The notes below the pieces were generated by a model. That model made no database searches and was not told the origin of the DNA. It worked only from the letters and a program-made list of their open reading frames with translations. The translations under genes were made by a program, and so were the position numbers. A stretch of DNA of 64,000 nucleotides from Herbidospora daliensis (GTDB lineage Bacteria; Actinomycetota; Actinomycetes; Streptosporangiales; Streptosporangiaceae), in contig NZ_BBXF01000002.1 of the NCBI RefSeq assembly GCF_001570585.1, forward strand, positions 186,001-250,000, given 5' to 3'. How positions within the stretch are numbered: position 1 is the stretch's first letter; the number at the start of each line of letters is the position of its first letter. Shown one piece after another: positions 16,924 to 25,358 of the stretch.

Positions 16924-17870
16924 CGCCCTGGTTACTGTCGGCCCTGGTCGCGCTGCTGCCGATGAGCTTCGCGTCGCGGCTCGCGACGGCCGCCTGGACC
17001 TGGCGGCACCCTCGGGCGGCGCTGGTGCTCTGGCAGGCGATCGCCCTGTCGGCCGGGCTGGGCGTGATCACCGCCGGGCTGGTCGCGGCGGTCGCCCCGC
17101 TCGACGCCGTCTTCCCCCACGGCATGCACACCTTCGTCCGCCAGCTCGCGTGGGGGCACGGCCTCCACGGCCTGGGCTGGCCCGAGTTCGCCGCGCTGGC
17201 CTGGTCGGCCGGGGTGCTGCTCTGGCTGACGGCCCACACGGTCAGGGCCGCCGTGGTCGCGCTGGCCGAACGCCGCCGTCAGCGGCTGCTGGTCGACGTG
17301 GCCGCCGAGCACCTGCCCGACGTCGACGTGTACGTCCTCCCGAGCGCCCGCCGCCTCGCCTACTGCGTGCCGGGGGCGGGCGGCCGGGTGGTGCTCAGCC
17401 AGGGGGCCGTCGACGCGTTGTCGGCGGCCGAGCTCCAGGCCGTGCTGAAGCACGAGCGGGCCCACGCGAACGGCCGCCACGACCTGGTGCTGCTGCCGTT
17501 CGTGGCGCTCGCGAAGGCGTTCGCGTGGTTGCCGTTCGCGCGCACCGCCCGGCAGGCCGTCGCGGTGCTGCTGGAGATGATCGCCGACGACCACGCCCGC
17601 GACCCGATCCCGCTGGCCCGCGCCCTGGTGACGATGACGGCCCCGGCCCCCGCCGGGGGGCTGGGCGTCGCCGACGCCGGGGTGGTCGAGCGGGTCCGCC
17701 GCCTGCTGGCCCGGGGCCGGCAGGCGGTGTGGTGGGTGTCGGTGCTGGCCTACTCGTCGTCGGTGCTGGTGCTGAGCGGGCCGGTGGCGGTGCTGGTCGC
17801 GCCGTGGCTGGTGTGGGACTGCCACCCGTCGGCCGACCTGCTCACATGCGTACCTGACTCCAGAACCTGA
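16920..17870 (+). CDS. M56-family membrane metallopeptidase (BlaR1-like, no sensor domain)
   Basis: A 316-residue integral membrane protein with helices near 5-20, 35-60 and 90-115, and a zinc protease motif HERAH at 178-182. An N-terminal topology of this kind plus HExxH is the M56 fold of BlaR1/MecR1, but the extracellular penicillin-sensing domain of those receptors is absent, as in most actinobacterial homologues. It would cleave its BlaI-type partner encoded just upstream. Two further helices lie near the C-terminus (VSVLAYSSSVLVLSGPVAVL). The 3' end overlaps the convergent VKOR gene by 29 bases. Confidence 0.88.
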   Translation: MTPWLLSALVALLPMSFASRLATAAWTWRHPRAALVLWQAIALSAGLGVITAGLVAAVAPLDAVFPHGMHTFVRQLAWGHGLHGLGWPEFAALAWSAGVLLWLTAHTVRAAVVALAERRRQRLLVDVAAEHLPDVDVYVLPSARRLAYCVPGAGGRVVLSQGAVDALSAAELQAVLKHERAHANGRHDLVLLPFVALAKAFAWLPFARTARQAVAVLLEMIADDHARDPIPLARALVTMTAPAPAGGLGVADAGVVERVRRLLARGRQAVWWVSVLAYSSSVLVLSGPVAVLVAPWLVWDCHPSADLLTCVPDSRT

Positions 17871-18372
17871 TCAGGATCAGGGCGATGATCAGCAGGTACC
17901 ACCCGGTCACCATCAGGATCCGGTAGGGGCTGCGCGACCAGCCGTACACGAACATCGGGATCATGACCGCCCAGACCGCCATGCAATAGGGGCAGAGCGC
18001 GCCGATGACGTACAGGCTCTGGTAGATCAGCCAGTGTACGAACAGCGCCCCGAACAGCAGGCCGCCGCGCACCGCCCACCCGAACCACGACGGCAGCTCC
18101 GCGCCGGTCAGCAGCACCGCGCCGACGCAGGCCACGACGGCGAACCCGGCGATCCCGAGCAGCGGGTTCGGGAAGCCGAACACCTCGGCCTGGGCCGTCT
18201 TCATGATCGACCCGCACGACAGCAGCGGGTTGATGCTGCACGTCGGCACGTAGGACGGGTCCTTGAGCAGCGCGATCTTCTCGACCGTCAGGACGAACGC
18301 GGCGATCAACCCGATCAGGCCGCCGCCCAGCAGCCACCGCGCGGCGGCCCGGTCAGCCGGCCAGGGCCGCAT
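17842..18372 (-). CDS. Vitamin K epoxide reductase (VKOR) family membrane oxidoreductase
   Basis: A 176-residue protein with about five helices. It has the catalytic pair C127-P-Y-C130 in a helix and the loop cysteines C45 and C53 (TCSINPLLSCGS), the four conserved cysteines of bacterial VKOR. In actinobacteria VKOR reoxidises a DsbA-like thiol oxidase, passing electrons to menaquinone, and so drives disulfide formation outside the membrane. The gene overlaps the end of the DsbA-like gene upstream by 20 bases, so they are one operon and almost certainly redox partners. Confidence 0.93.
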   Translation of the reverse strand: MRPWPADRAAARWLLGGGLIGLIAAFVLTVEKIALLKDPSYVPTCSINPLLSCGSIMKTAQAEVFGFPNPLLGIAGFAVVACVGAVLLTGAELPSWFGWAVRGGLLFGALFVHWLIYQSLYVIGALCPYCMAVWAVMIPMFVYGWSRSPYRILMVTGWYLLIIALILIRFWSQVRM

Positions 18373-19045
18373 CGAGCGCCGCCTCGAACGCCTGGACCGA
18401 ATCGGGCTGGATCTTCTTCTCGTTGAGGAAGAAGGTCGGCGTGCCGCTCACGCCCAGGGCCTCGCCGTCGGCCTGGTCCTTGCGGATGCGCTCCAGCGTG
18501 GCCGGGTCGGCGTACACCCTGTCCCAGGCGGCCAGGTCGAGCTTGAGCTCCTGGGCGAAGGACCGGAACAGCGGATCGGCGGGCACCTGCCGCTCGCCCC
18601 ACTGCTGCTGGGTCTCGAACATGCGCTTGTACATGTCCTCGAACCGGCCCTGCTGCGCCGCGGCCTCGACCGCACGGGCGGCGCGCTCGGCGTTGAAGTG
18701 GCTCGGGATCGGGAAATAGCGCGCCACGAACGTGACCCGGCCCTCGTACTTCTTCCGCAGCTCCTCGACGACCGGGAAGTAGGCCCGGCACGACTCGCAC
18801 TCGAAGTCGAGGAACTCGACCAGCGTGGCCTTCCCGTCGGCCGCCTTCGACAACACGTGGCTGTCCTCGCGCACGTACCGGCCGTCGGCCGAGGCGGTCT
18901 GGTTCCGGTCGAACACCAGGAAAGCGGCGATGACCACGACGAACAGGCCGACCACTCCCACGGAGACCAGCCGCGCCCGGCGCCGGGCGGCGGCCTGCCG
19001 GTCCTTCTCCCGCATCGCCGTGACCTTGGTACGGACACTCCCCAT
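18353..19045 (-). CDS. DsbA-like thioredoxin-fold thiol oxidase, membrane-anchored
   Basis: A 230-residue protein. A basic N-terminus is followed by an uncleaved-looking helix (about 27-45) and a thioredoxin fold with active site C83-E-S-C86 in FLDFECESCRAYF. The cis-proline loop is SGTPTFF. Such proteins introduce disulfides into exported proteins and are reoxidised by VKOR, whose gene follows directly. AAGGGAG lies six bases before the ATG. The giant surface protein 6 kb away carries some 30 paired cysteines and would be a suitable client; that link is inference. Confidence 0.92.
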   Translation of the reverse strand: MGSVRTKVTAMREKDRQAAARRRARLVSVGVVGLFVVVIAAFLVFDRNQTASADGRYVREDSHVLSKAADGKATLVEFLDFECESCRAYFPVVEELRKKYEGRVTFVARYFPIPSHFNAERAARAVEAAAQQGRFEDMYKRMFETQQQWGERQVPADPLFRSFAQELKLDLAAWDRVYADPATLERIRKDQADGEALGVSGTPTFFLNEKKIQPDSVQAFEAALDAALAG

Positions 19046-19107
19046 GGCCCGCTCCCTTCACTGAACTTTTACCCAATGTAGAAGATGGCTTGTGAGAGCA
19101 TCGTAAA

Positions 19108-19533
19108 GTGCGGCTCGAACAGTTGCGACAGGTCCGCCGGGCCAAAGACGCCATGGACCGCGACTGGGCCGCCCCGCTCGACCTCGACGCCGTCGCGGCC
19201 CACGCCGGTTACTCGCGCTACCACTTCGTCCGGCTCTTCCGGGCCGTCTACGACCTGACCCCCGGCCGCTACCTGAGCCGCCGCCGCATCGAACGCGCCG
19301 AGAACCTGCTGCGTACGGCCAACCTGTCGGTCACCGAGATCTGCGCCCTGGTCGGGTTCGCCAGCCTCGGCTCCTTCTCCACGGCGTTCAAGAAGGAGAC
19401 CGGCCTGACGCCCGGCGAATACCGGTCGCGGCACGCCGGCACGGCGATGGTGCCCGGCTGCTACGCGCTGCTCTGGCACGGCGCCTTCAAGACCGCAATC
19501 CAGGAGAAGCCGGGGCCGCACCCCGCTGACTAG
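19108..19533 (+). CDS. Short AraC-type helix-turn-helix regulator
   Basis: A 141-residue protein consisting almost entirely of the two AraC helix-turn-helix motifs: LDAVAAHAGYSRYHFVRLFRAVYDLTPGRYL and VTEICALVGFASLGSFSTAFKKETGLTPGEYR. There is no separate ligand-binding domain, as in the small AraC proteins that precede VOC-family genes. The next gene, 10 bases downstream, is such a VOC protein. The GTG start is assumed from the position of the first helix; no strong ribosome site precedes it. Confidence 0.88.
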   Translation: MRLEQLRQVRRAKDAMDRDWAAPLDLDAVAAHAGYSRYHFVRLFRAVYDLTPGRYLSRRRIERAENLLRTANLSVTEICALVGFASLGSFSTAFKKETGLTPGEYRSRHAGTAMVPGCYALLWHGAFKTAIQEKPGPHPAD

Positions 19534-19543
19534 CCTCGACAGC

Positions 19544-19987
19544 ATGATTAAGGGACTGTCCATCGCGAACGTCTGGGTGCTCGACCACGATCGGGCCAAG
19601 GCGTTCTACACCGAGAAACTGGGCCTGGAGGTCCGCTCCGACGTGGTCATGGGCGAGGGCGGCATGCGCTGGCTCACCGTCGGCGCGAAAGACCAGCCCG
19701 ACGTCGAGATCACGCTCATGGTCCCCGGCCCGCCCGCCCTCGACCCCGAGTCGGCCGAGGCGCTGAAGACCCTGATCGCGAAGGGCGTCCTGGGCGCCGG
19801 GGTGTTCGGCACCGACGACATCCACGCCGACTACGCCGCCATGAAGGCGCGCGGCGTGGAGTTCCTGCAGGAGCCGGTCGAGCGCCCCTACGGCACCGAG
19901 GCCATCTTCCGCGACGACTCGGGCACGTGGTTCTCCTTCACCCAGCGCCGTGACCAGATCGAGCCGGAGCTCGGCTGGCCCTGCTGA
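19544..19987 (+). CDS. VOC-family (glyoxalase/bleomycin-resistance fold) protein
   Basis: A 147-residue single-domain VOC protein with two beta-alpha-beta-beta-beta modules: SIANVWVLDHDRAKAFYTEKLGLEV at the start and DDIHADYAAMKARGVEFLQEP in the second half, ending GTWFSFTQ. The family includes metal-dependent glyoxalases, dioxygenases and drug-binding proteins; the substrate is not evident. It is likely co-transcribed with and controlled by the AraC-type gene upstream. Confidence 0.88.
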   Translation: MIKGLSIANVWVLDHDRAKAFYTEKLGLEVRSDVVMGEGGMRWLTVGAKDQPDVEITLMVPGPPALDPESAEALKTLIAKGVLGAGVFGTDDIHADYAAMKARGVEFLQEPVERPYGTEAIFRDDSGTWFSFTQRRDQIEPELGWPC

Positions 19988-19998
19988 CTACGCAACGT
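19986..19998 (+). promoter_or_regulatory. 13-base motif shared with 60137-60149
   Basis: The sequence GACTACGCAACGT lies at the stop codon of the VOC gene, 24 bases before the HNH gene. An identical copy lies downstream of the third LAL regulator, and an 8-base partial copy after the second. It may be a regulator binding site. No function is proven. Confidence 0.35.
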
Positions 19999-20021
19999 AA
20001 TCGCAGGGTATCGATCGGGTC

Positions 20022-20618
20022 ATGACCGCCGCTCTCATGACCGTCCTGCTCGTCTCGACCTCCCTGCCCACCTCGGCTGGAACGCTCCCGGCCCGCACGG
20101 CGCTGGAGCGGCTGCACGTCCGGCCCGCCAGCGCCGCGGTGCTGGCCCGCTACGAGCGCTCGAAGTTCATGACCGGCTGGCGGCGGCCGGGCACCGGGGG
20201 CTGCGACACCCGCCAGACCGTGCTGATGCGCGACGACCGGTCGCCCGGCTCGGGCGGTTGCGGCGACGCGACCGGCCGCTGGCACAGCCCCTACGACGAC
20301 CGCACCCTGACCGACTCGGCAGAGATCGACGTCGACCACGTCGTGCCGCTCGCCAACGCCTGGATCTCCGGGGCCTGGCGGTGGAGCCCGGCCCGCCGCC
20401 ACGCCTTCGCCCACGACCTCACCCGGCCCGAGCTGGTCGTGGTGAGCGAGGCGGTCAACCTCGCCAAGGGCGGCCGCAGCCCGGCCAACTGGCGTCCGCC
20501 GGTGCGGGGCTACTGGTGCGCGTACGCCCGCGACTGGATCAGCGTGAAGGACCACTACGACCTGTCGGTCACGCCGAGGGAGAGGGCGGCCCTGCGCGTC
20601 ATGCTCCACACGTGCTGA
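20022..20618 (+). CDS. Secreted HNH nuclease (DUF1524-like)
   Basis: A 198-residue exported protein with a short signal peptide (to about residue 20). The catalytic region contains IDVDHVVPLANAW, the DHxxPL form of the HNH/beta-beta-alpha metal motif, followed by LVVVSEAVNLAKGGRSPANWRPP, where the asparagine and second metal ligand of this family sit. Four cysteines (two near 70-86, two near the end) could form disulfides. Secreted members degrade extracellular nucleic acids, probably for nutrient use. It stands alone between the VOC gene and the protease gene. Confidence 0.85.
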   Translation: MTAALMTVLLVSTSLPTSAGTLPARTALERLHVRPASAAVLARYERSKFMTGWRRPGTGGCDTRQTVLMRDDRSPGSGGCGDATGRWHSPYDDRTLTDSAEIDVDHVVPLANAWISGAWRWSPARRHAFAHDLTRPELVVVSEAVNLAKGGRSPANWRPPVRGYWCAYARDWISVKDHYDLSVTPRERAALRVMLHTC

Positions 20619-20689
20619 CAAGTGGCCGCGCTCAAGGCCGTGAAAACACGTTAAGGAAGTTTTCAGGAGTCGGACGTACCGTCGATTCC

Positions 20690-21436
20690 ATGACCAAAGG
20701 GCCGAAGTCATGGTTGCTCGTCGCGGCCGCCGTGGTCTGGGCCGTGGTGATCACCGTCATGGTCCTGGTCCGCGGCGGCGACGTGCCCGAAGCCGCCTCG
20801 CCAAGCCCGTCGCCCTCCCCCTCCGACACCCCCTTGTCCGCCGCCGAGGTCTACCAGACGCTCATCCCGTCGGTCGTCCGCATCGAGACCAAGCGTGACG
20901 GCTCCGACCACGCCAGCATGACCACCTCGGCCATCGGCACCGGCGTCATCGCCAACGCCGACGGCACCATCCTCACCGCCGCCCACGTGGTGGCGGGGGC
21001 CTCGTCCATCGAGGTCGCCTACACCGACGGCAGCCGGACCGCCGCCAAGGTCGCGGCCAGCGACGACGACAAGGACATCGCGACCCTGCTGCCCGAGAAA
21101 CTCCCCGGCACGCTCGTGCCCGCCACGCTCGGCGGCGGCGCCCAGGTCGGCGACGACGTCGTCGCGATCGGCAACCCGCTCGGCCTCACCTTCAGCACCA
21201 GCGCCGGCGTCGTCTCCGGATTGGACCGCGAGGTCGCCGGCACCGAAGGGCACATCCAGTTCGACGCGACGGTCAACCCGGGCAGCTCCGGCGGCCCGCT
21301 CGTCAACGACCGAGGCCAGGTGATCGGCATCGTCGTCTCCCTCGCGAACCCCACCGACGCCGGCACGTTCATCGGGATCGGCTTCGCCATGCCCATCGGC
21401 TCCGCGATCGGCGACGGCCCCGCCCCGCCCCTGTGA
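20690..21436 (+). CDS. Membrane-anchored trypsin-like (S1C/HtrA-type) serine protease
   Basis: A 248-residue protein: N-terminal membrane helix (about 8-27), a Pro/Ser linker, then a chymotrypsin-fold protease with H99 (TAAHVV), D129 (DKDIATL) and S200 in NPGSSGGPL. The active site would face outside the membrane. There is no PDZ domain; the protein stops shortly after GIGFAMPIGSAIG, where HtrA proteins normally continue. It lies 16 bases before the moxR gene and may belong to that operon. Its targets are unknown. Confidence 0.88.
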   Translation: MTKGPKSWLLVAAAVVWAVVITVMVLVRGGDVPEAASPSPSPSPSDTPLSAAEVYQTLIPSVVRIETKRDGSDHASMTTSAIGTGVIANADGTILTAAHVVAGASSIEVAYTDGSRTAAKVAASDDDKDIATLLPEKLPGTLVPATLGGGAQVGDDVVAIGNPLGLTFSTSAGVVSGLDREVAGTEGHIQFDATVNPGSSGGPLVNDRGQVIGIVVSLANPTDAGTFIGIGFAMPIGSAIGDGPAPPL

Positions 21437-21452
21437 GGAAGGACCCTCCCCC

Positions 21453-22445
21453 GTGAGTTGGAACGACCCCGAGACCGTCCCGTCGGGCCCGATCGAGAAG
21501 CTCCTGTACGAGGTCAAGAAGACCATCGTCGGCCAGGACGCCCTCCTGGAGCGCATGCTGGTGGCGCTGCTGGCGCGGGGGCACGTCCTCGTCGAGGGCG
21601 TGCCCGGCCTCGCCAAGACGCTGGCCGTGAAGTCGCTGGCCGAGGCGATGGGCGGCGACTTCCGGCGGGTGCAGTTCACCCCCGACCTGGTGCCCGCCGA
21701 CATCGTCGGCACCCGCGTCTACCACCAGCCGAGCGGCGAGTTCCAGGTCCAGCTCGGGCCGGTGTTCACCAACCTGCTGCTCGCCGACGAGATCAACCGC
21801 GCCCCCGCGAAGGTGCAGAGCGCCCTGCTGGAGGTCATGCAGGAACGCCAGGTCACCATCGGCCGCGAGACCCACCGGGTGCCCAATCCGTTCCTGGTCA
21901 TGGCGACCCAGAACCCGATCGAGAACGAGGGCGTCTATCCGCTGCCGGAGGCGCAGGTCGACCGGTTCATGATGAAGATCGTGGTCGGCTACCCGAGCAC
22001 GACCGAGGAGTTCGTGGTCGTCGAACGGGCCCTCGCCCCCACGGCCGCCATCCAGAAGATCCTCGAACCCGAGAACCTGAAGGACCTCCAGCGGGAGGCC
22101 GACCAGGTCTACGTCGACCCGTCGCTGATCGAGTACTCCGTCCAGCTCGCCCACGCCAGCCGCGACCCGGCCCGCGTCGGTCAAGGCGACCTGGCCCGCT
22201 ACGTCACCTACGGCGCGAGCCCCCGCGCGTCGATCAACCTGGTGCTCGCGGGCCGCGCGCTGGCCTACATCAGGGGACGGGAGTACGTCGTCCCGGAAGA
22301 CCTCCTCGACCTGGCCCTCGACGTCTTCCGGCACCGGCTGGTGTTGTCGTACGAGGCCCTCTCGGACGACGTGACCGCCGACCTGATCCTGGCGAAGATC
22401 CTGGCGAACCTGCCGGTGCCGAGGCCCGCCGGCCGGGGACGCTGA
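21453..22445 (+). CDS. MoxR-family AAA+ ATPase
   Basis: A 330-residue AAA+ ATPase. Walker A is GVPGLAKT near residue 49; Walker B is LLLADEINRAP; the sensor region FLVMATQNPIENEGVYPLPEAQVDRF is characteristic of MoxR. MoxR proteins act as chaperone-like remodelers for VWA-domain proteins encoded beside them, and three such partners follow. The GTG start is preceded by GAGGAAGGA. It is the first cytoplasmic component of a tightly packed set of four genes ending at 25341. Confidence 0.93.
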   Translation: MSWNDPETVPSGPIEKLLYEVKKTIVGQDALLERMLVALLARGHVLVEGVPGLAKTLAVKSLAEAMGGDFRRVQFTPDLVPADIVGTRVYHQPSGEFQVQLGPVFTNLLLADEINRAPAKVQSALLEVMQERQVTIGRETHRVPNPFLVMATQNPIENEGVYPLPEAQVDRFMMKIVVGYPSTTEEFVVVERALAPTAAIQKILEPENLKDLQREADQVYVDPSLIEYSVQLAHASRDPARVGQGDLARYVTYGASPRASINLVLAGRALAYIRGREYVVPEDLLDLALDVFRHRLVLSYEALSDDVTADLILAKILANLPVPRPAGRGR

Positions 22446-22448
22446 CCG

Positions 22449-23309
22449 ATGGCCACCCCGCCCGACCGGCTGCTGCGCCGCCTGGAGTGGCGGCTGAGCA
22501 GACGGCTCGACGGCCGGTTGCAGGGCGCCTACCGCACGGTGTGGCGCGGCGCCGGCATCGACTTCACCGACCTGCGCGGCTACCTGCCCGAAGACGACGT
22601 GCGGCACATCGACTGGAACGTCACCGCGCGGCTCGACGAGCCCTTCGTGCGTCTCTACACCGAAGACCGCGAGATGACCGCCTGGCTGGTCGTCGACCGG
22701 TCGGCCTCGATGCGCGCCGGGAAGACCGCGGCCGCGACCGACCTGGCCGTCAGCATCGCGCGCGTCGTCTCCCGTGGCGGCAACAAGGTCGGGGCCATCC
22801 TGTACGACAACACCGAGCACCGCCTGATCCCCCCGCGCGGCGGCCGGGACCAGGTGCTGCGCCTGGCCAGAGATCTGATGCGGGAGACCGCGTTCGCGAA
22901 GGCCAGCACCGACCTGGCCGGCATGCTGCGGCTGGCCGCCGCGACGATCCGGCAGCGCAGCCTGGTCGTCGTCATGTCCGACTTCATCGGCGAGCCCGGC
23001 TGGGAGAAGCCGCTCGGCATGCTCACCCACCGCCACGAGGTGGTGGTGGTCCGCATCGTCGACCCCTCGGAGCTCGAACTGCCCGACCTCGGCCTCATCG
23101 TCGTCGAGGACGCCGAGACCGGCGAGCAGTTGCTCGTCGACTCCAGCGACCCGCTGCTGCGCGGCCGGCTGGCCGACCAGGTCGCGGCGCGGGAGGCCCA
23201 GCTGGCCGCCGCGATGCGGACGGCGGGGGTCGACGCCCACCGCGTCACGACCGACCACGACCTGGTGGCCACCCTCCTCGGGCTGGTCAACGGACGGAGG
23301 GCCCGGTGA
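22449..23309 (+). CDS. DUF58 (VWA-like) protein of the MoxR operon
   Basis: A 286-residue cytoplasmic protein. GIDFTDLRGYLPEDDVRHIDWNVTAR is the DUF58 signature, followed by a VWA-like fold with WLVVDRSASMRAG at the metal-ion site. It starts three bases after moxR and overlaps the next gene by four bases. DUF58, MoxR and VWA proteins are consistently co-encoded; a role in stress tolerance or assembly of envelope complexes has been proposed for such operons but none can be assigned here. Confidence 0.9.
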   Translation: MATPPDRLLRRLEWRLSRRLDGRLQGAYRTVWRGAGIDFTDLRGYLPEDDVRHIDWNVTARLDEPFVRLYTEDREMTAWLVVDRSASMRAGKTAAATDLAVSIARVVSRGGNKVGAILYDNTEHRLIPPRGGRDQVLRLARDLMRETAFAKASTDLAGMLRLAAATIRQRSLVVVMSDFIGEPGWEKPLGMLTHRHEVVVVRIVDPSELELPDLGLIVVEDAETGEQLLVDSSDPLLRGRLADQVAAREAQLAAAMRTAGVDAHRVTTDHDLVATLLGLVNGRRAR

Positions 23310-24268
23310 CCTTCGACCAACCGCTCATGCTGGCGCTCGGCGTGCTGCTCACGATCGGCGCGGTGGCGGCGTACGTCGCGATCCAGCGACGGCGCACCGC
23401 CACCCTCGCGGCGGCCGGTTTCGCCGGTCTGGCCGGGGGCGGCCTGCGCCGGCATCTCCCGTACGCCCTCCTCCTCGCCGCCCTGCCGATCCTGCTGACC
23501 GGGCTGGCCCGCCCGCAGGCCGAGGTCAGCGTGCCGCGCATCTCCGGCACCGTGCTGCTGGCCTTCGACGTCTCCAACAGCATGAAGGCCGACGACGTGC
23601 GGCCCTCCCGGCTGGCCGCCGCGCAGGCCGCCGCCAAGGAGTTCGTCGACCGGCAACCCTCGTCGGTGGACGTCGGGGTCATCGTCTTCGGCGACCAGGC
23701 GCTGCTCACCCAGGCCCCGACCGACGACCGGGGCGCGGCGCTGGCCGCGATCGGCCGGGCGGCGGCGAGCGGCGGCACCTCGCTCGGCCGGGCCATCCTC
23801 GTCGGCCTCGGCGCCGTCACCGGCAAGCCGGTCGCCCTGCCCGAGGAGGGACAGCAGCCGCAGAGCCTCGGCTACTTCCCCGAGGCGACCATCGTGGTCT
23901 TCTCCGACGGCCAGGAGACCGGCGGCCCCGACGTCGCGGCGGCGGCCGAACTCGCGGCCGCGTCGGGGGTGCGGGTGCAGACCGTCGGCGTCGGCACGGC
24001 CCGGGGCTCGACCGTCGAGGTCGACGGCTTCCGCCTGGCCACCGCGCTCGACGCGGAGCTGCTGTCCTCCGTCGCGGAGGTCACCGGCGGGAAGTACCAC
24101 GAGGCCGCCGACGCGCAGGCGCTGGCCGCCTCGGCCGACGCCATCGACCTGCGGCTCACCATGAAGAAAGAGCCCCTAGAGCTGACCGCTCCGTTCGCCG
24201 GGGCCGGGCTGCTGCTGCTCACCCTGGGCGGCCTGCTCGGCACCCGCTGGCACGGGAGGATCGTCTGA
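23306..24268 (+). CDS. VWA-domain membrane protein (BatA/BatB-like) 1
   Basis: A 320-residue protein with helices near 6-22 and 47-63, a VWA domain with the metal site AFDVSNSMKADD, and a C-terminal helix (AGAGLLLLTLGGLLGTRW). The VWA domain therefore lies between membrane segments, as in Bat proteins. The GTG start overlaps the DUF58 stop (GTGA) and its own stop overlaps the next ATG (TGATG), so all are translated from one message. The MIDAS serine and aspartate positions are intact (DVSNS), implying metal-dependent ligand binding. Confidence 0.9.
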   Translation: MTFDQPLMLALGVLLTIGAVAAYVAIQRRRTATLAAAGFAGLAGGGLRRHLPYALLLAALPILLTGLARPQAEVSVPRISGTVLLAFDVSNSMKADDVRPSRLAAAQAAAKEFVDRQPSSVDVGVIVFGDQALLTQAPTDDRGAALAAIGRAAASGGTSLGRAILVGLGAVTGKPVALPEEGQQPQSLGYFPEATIVVFSDGQETGGPDVAAAAELAAASGVRVQTVGVGTARGSTVEVDGFRLATALDAELLSSVAEVTGGKYHEAADAQALAASADAIDLRLTMKKEPLELTAPFAGAGLLLLTLGGLLGTRWHGRIV

Positions 24269-25341
24269 TGTCGCTCAGCTGGCCGCTGGCCCTGCTCGCG
24301 CTGCTGGTCGTGCCGTTACTGCTGCTGGCGCGCTGGTTCTTCGACCGCCGCCGCAAACGCTCCGCGATCGTCGTCTCCAGCGTCGGGCTGATCCGGGCGG
24401 CGATCCCCGGCCGCAGCGCGTGGCGGCGGCGGATCCCGGTCGCGCTGTTCCTCGTCGGCCTGCTGCTGATCGGCTTCAGCCTCACCCGCCCGCAGGCCAC
24501 GGTCTCGGTCCCGGCCGACAACACCTCGATCATCCTGGCCATGGACGCGTCGGGCTCGATGTGCTCGACCGACGTCGAACCCAACCGCCTGACGGCCGCC
24601 ATCGAGGCCGCCCGCGCGTTCGTCGAGCAGAGCGACGACGGCACCCGGATCGGCCTGGTCGCCTTCGCCGGCATCGCCGGCCTGCTCGTCCCGCCGACCA
24701 CCGACAAAGACCAGCTGCTGGAGGCCATCGACGGCCTGCGCACCTCGCGGGGCACCGCGATCGGCCAGGCGATCCTCACCTCGATCGACACGATCGCCGA
24801 GTACAACCCCGACGTCGCCGAGACCGGCGTCGACCTGAGCGCCCCGGCGGCCGGGCAGACCGGCTTCGAGCCCGACACGATCGTGGTGCTCACCGACGGC
24901 TCCAACACCACCGGCGTCGAGCCGCTCACCGCCGCGGAACAGGCCGCCGCCCGCCGCCTGCGGGTCTTCACGATCGGCTTCGGCACGACCGAACCGGCCG
25001 CCATGGTGTGCACCGCCGACCAGGTGAGCGGCGACAACTGGCGCGGCGGCGGCGGGGGCTTCGGCCGCTGGGGCGACGACAGCGGCCTGCGCCGCCGGAT
25101 CATGCAGATCGACGAGGCGACCCTCACCCAGGTGGCCGACACCACCGGCGGCAAGTACTTCCGCGCCGAGGACGCCGGGCAGCTCACCGACGTGCTGACC
25201 GACCTGCCCAGCGAGATCGGCCTGCACGAGGCCGAACGCGAGACGACGGTCTGGTTCGTGCTGGCGGGCACGCTGCTGACGTTCGCCGGAGTGGGCCTGT
25301 CGATGTGGTGGAACCGGGGGCGCCAACTCGTGGCGCGGTGA
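24268..25341 (+). CDS. VWA-domain membrane protein (BatA/BatB-like) 2
   Basis: A 357-residue paralogue of the preceding protein: N-terminal helices near 5-20 and 53-68, VWA domain with canonical MIDAS AMDASGSM, and a C-terminal helix before WWNRGRQLVAR. It differs by a glycine-rich insertion (NWRGGGGGFGRWG) around residues 258-270 with a nearby MVCTAD segment, an unusual loop within the VWA fold. It ends the MoxR operon; the next gene begins 17 bases later. Confidence 0.9.
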   Translation: MSLSWPLALLALLVVPLLLLARWFFDRRRKRSAIVVSSVGLIRAAIPGRSAWRRRIPVALFLVGLLLIGFSLTRPQATVSVPADNTSIILAMDASGSMCSTDVEPNRLTAAIEAARAFVEQSDDGTRIGLVAFAGIAGLLVPPTTDKDQLLEAIDGLRTSRGTAIGQAILTSIDTIAEYNPDVAETGVDLSAPAAGQTGFEPDTIVVLTDGSNTTGVEPLTAAEQAAARRLRVFTIGFGTTEPAAMVCTADQVSGDNWRGGGGGFGRWGDDSGLRRRIMQIDEATLTQVADTTGGKYFRAEDAGQLTDVLTDLPSEIGLHEAERETTVWFVLAGTLLTFAGVGLSMWWNRGRQLVAR

Positions 25342-25358
25342 CGCTAGAGTCGGGCGCC

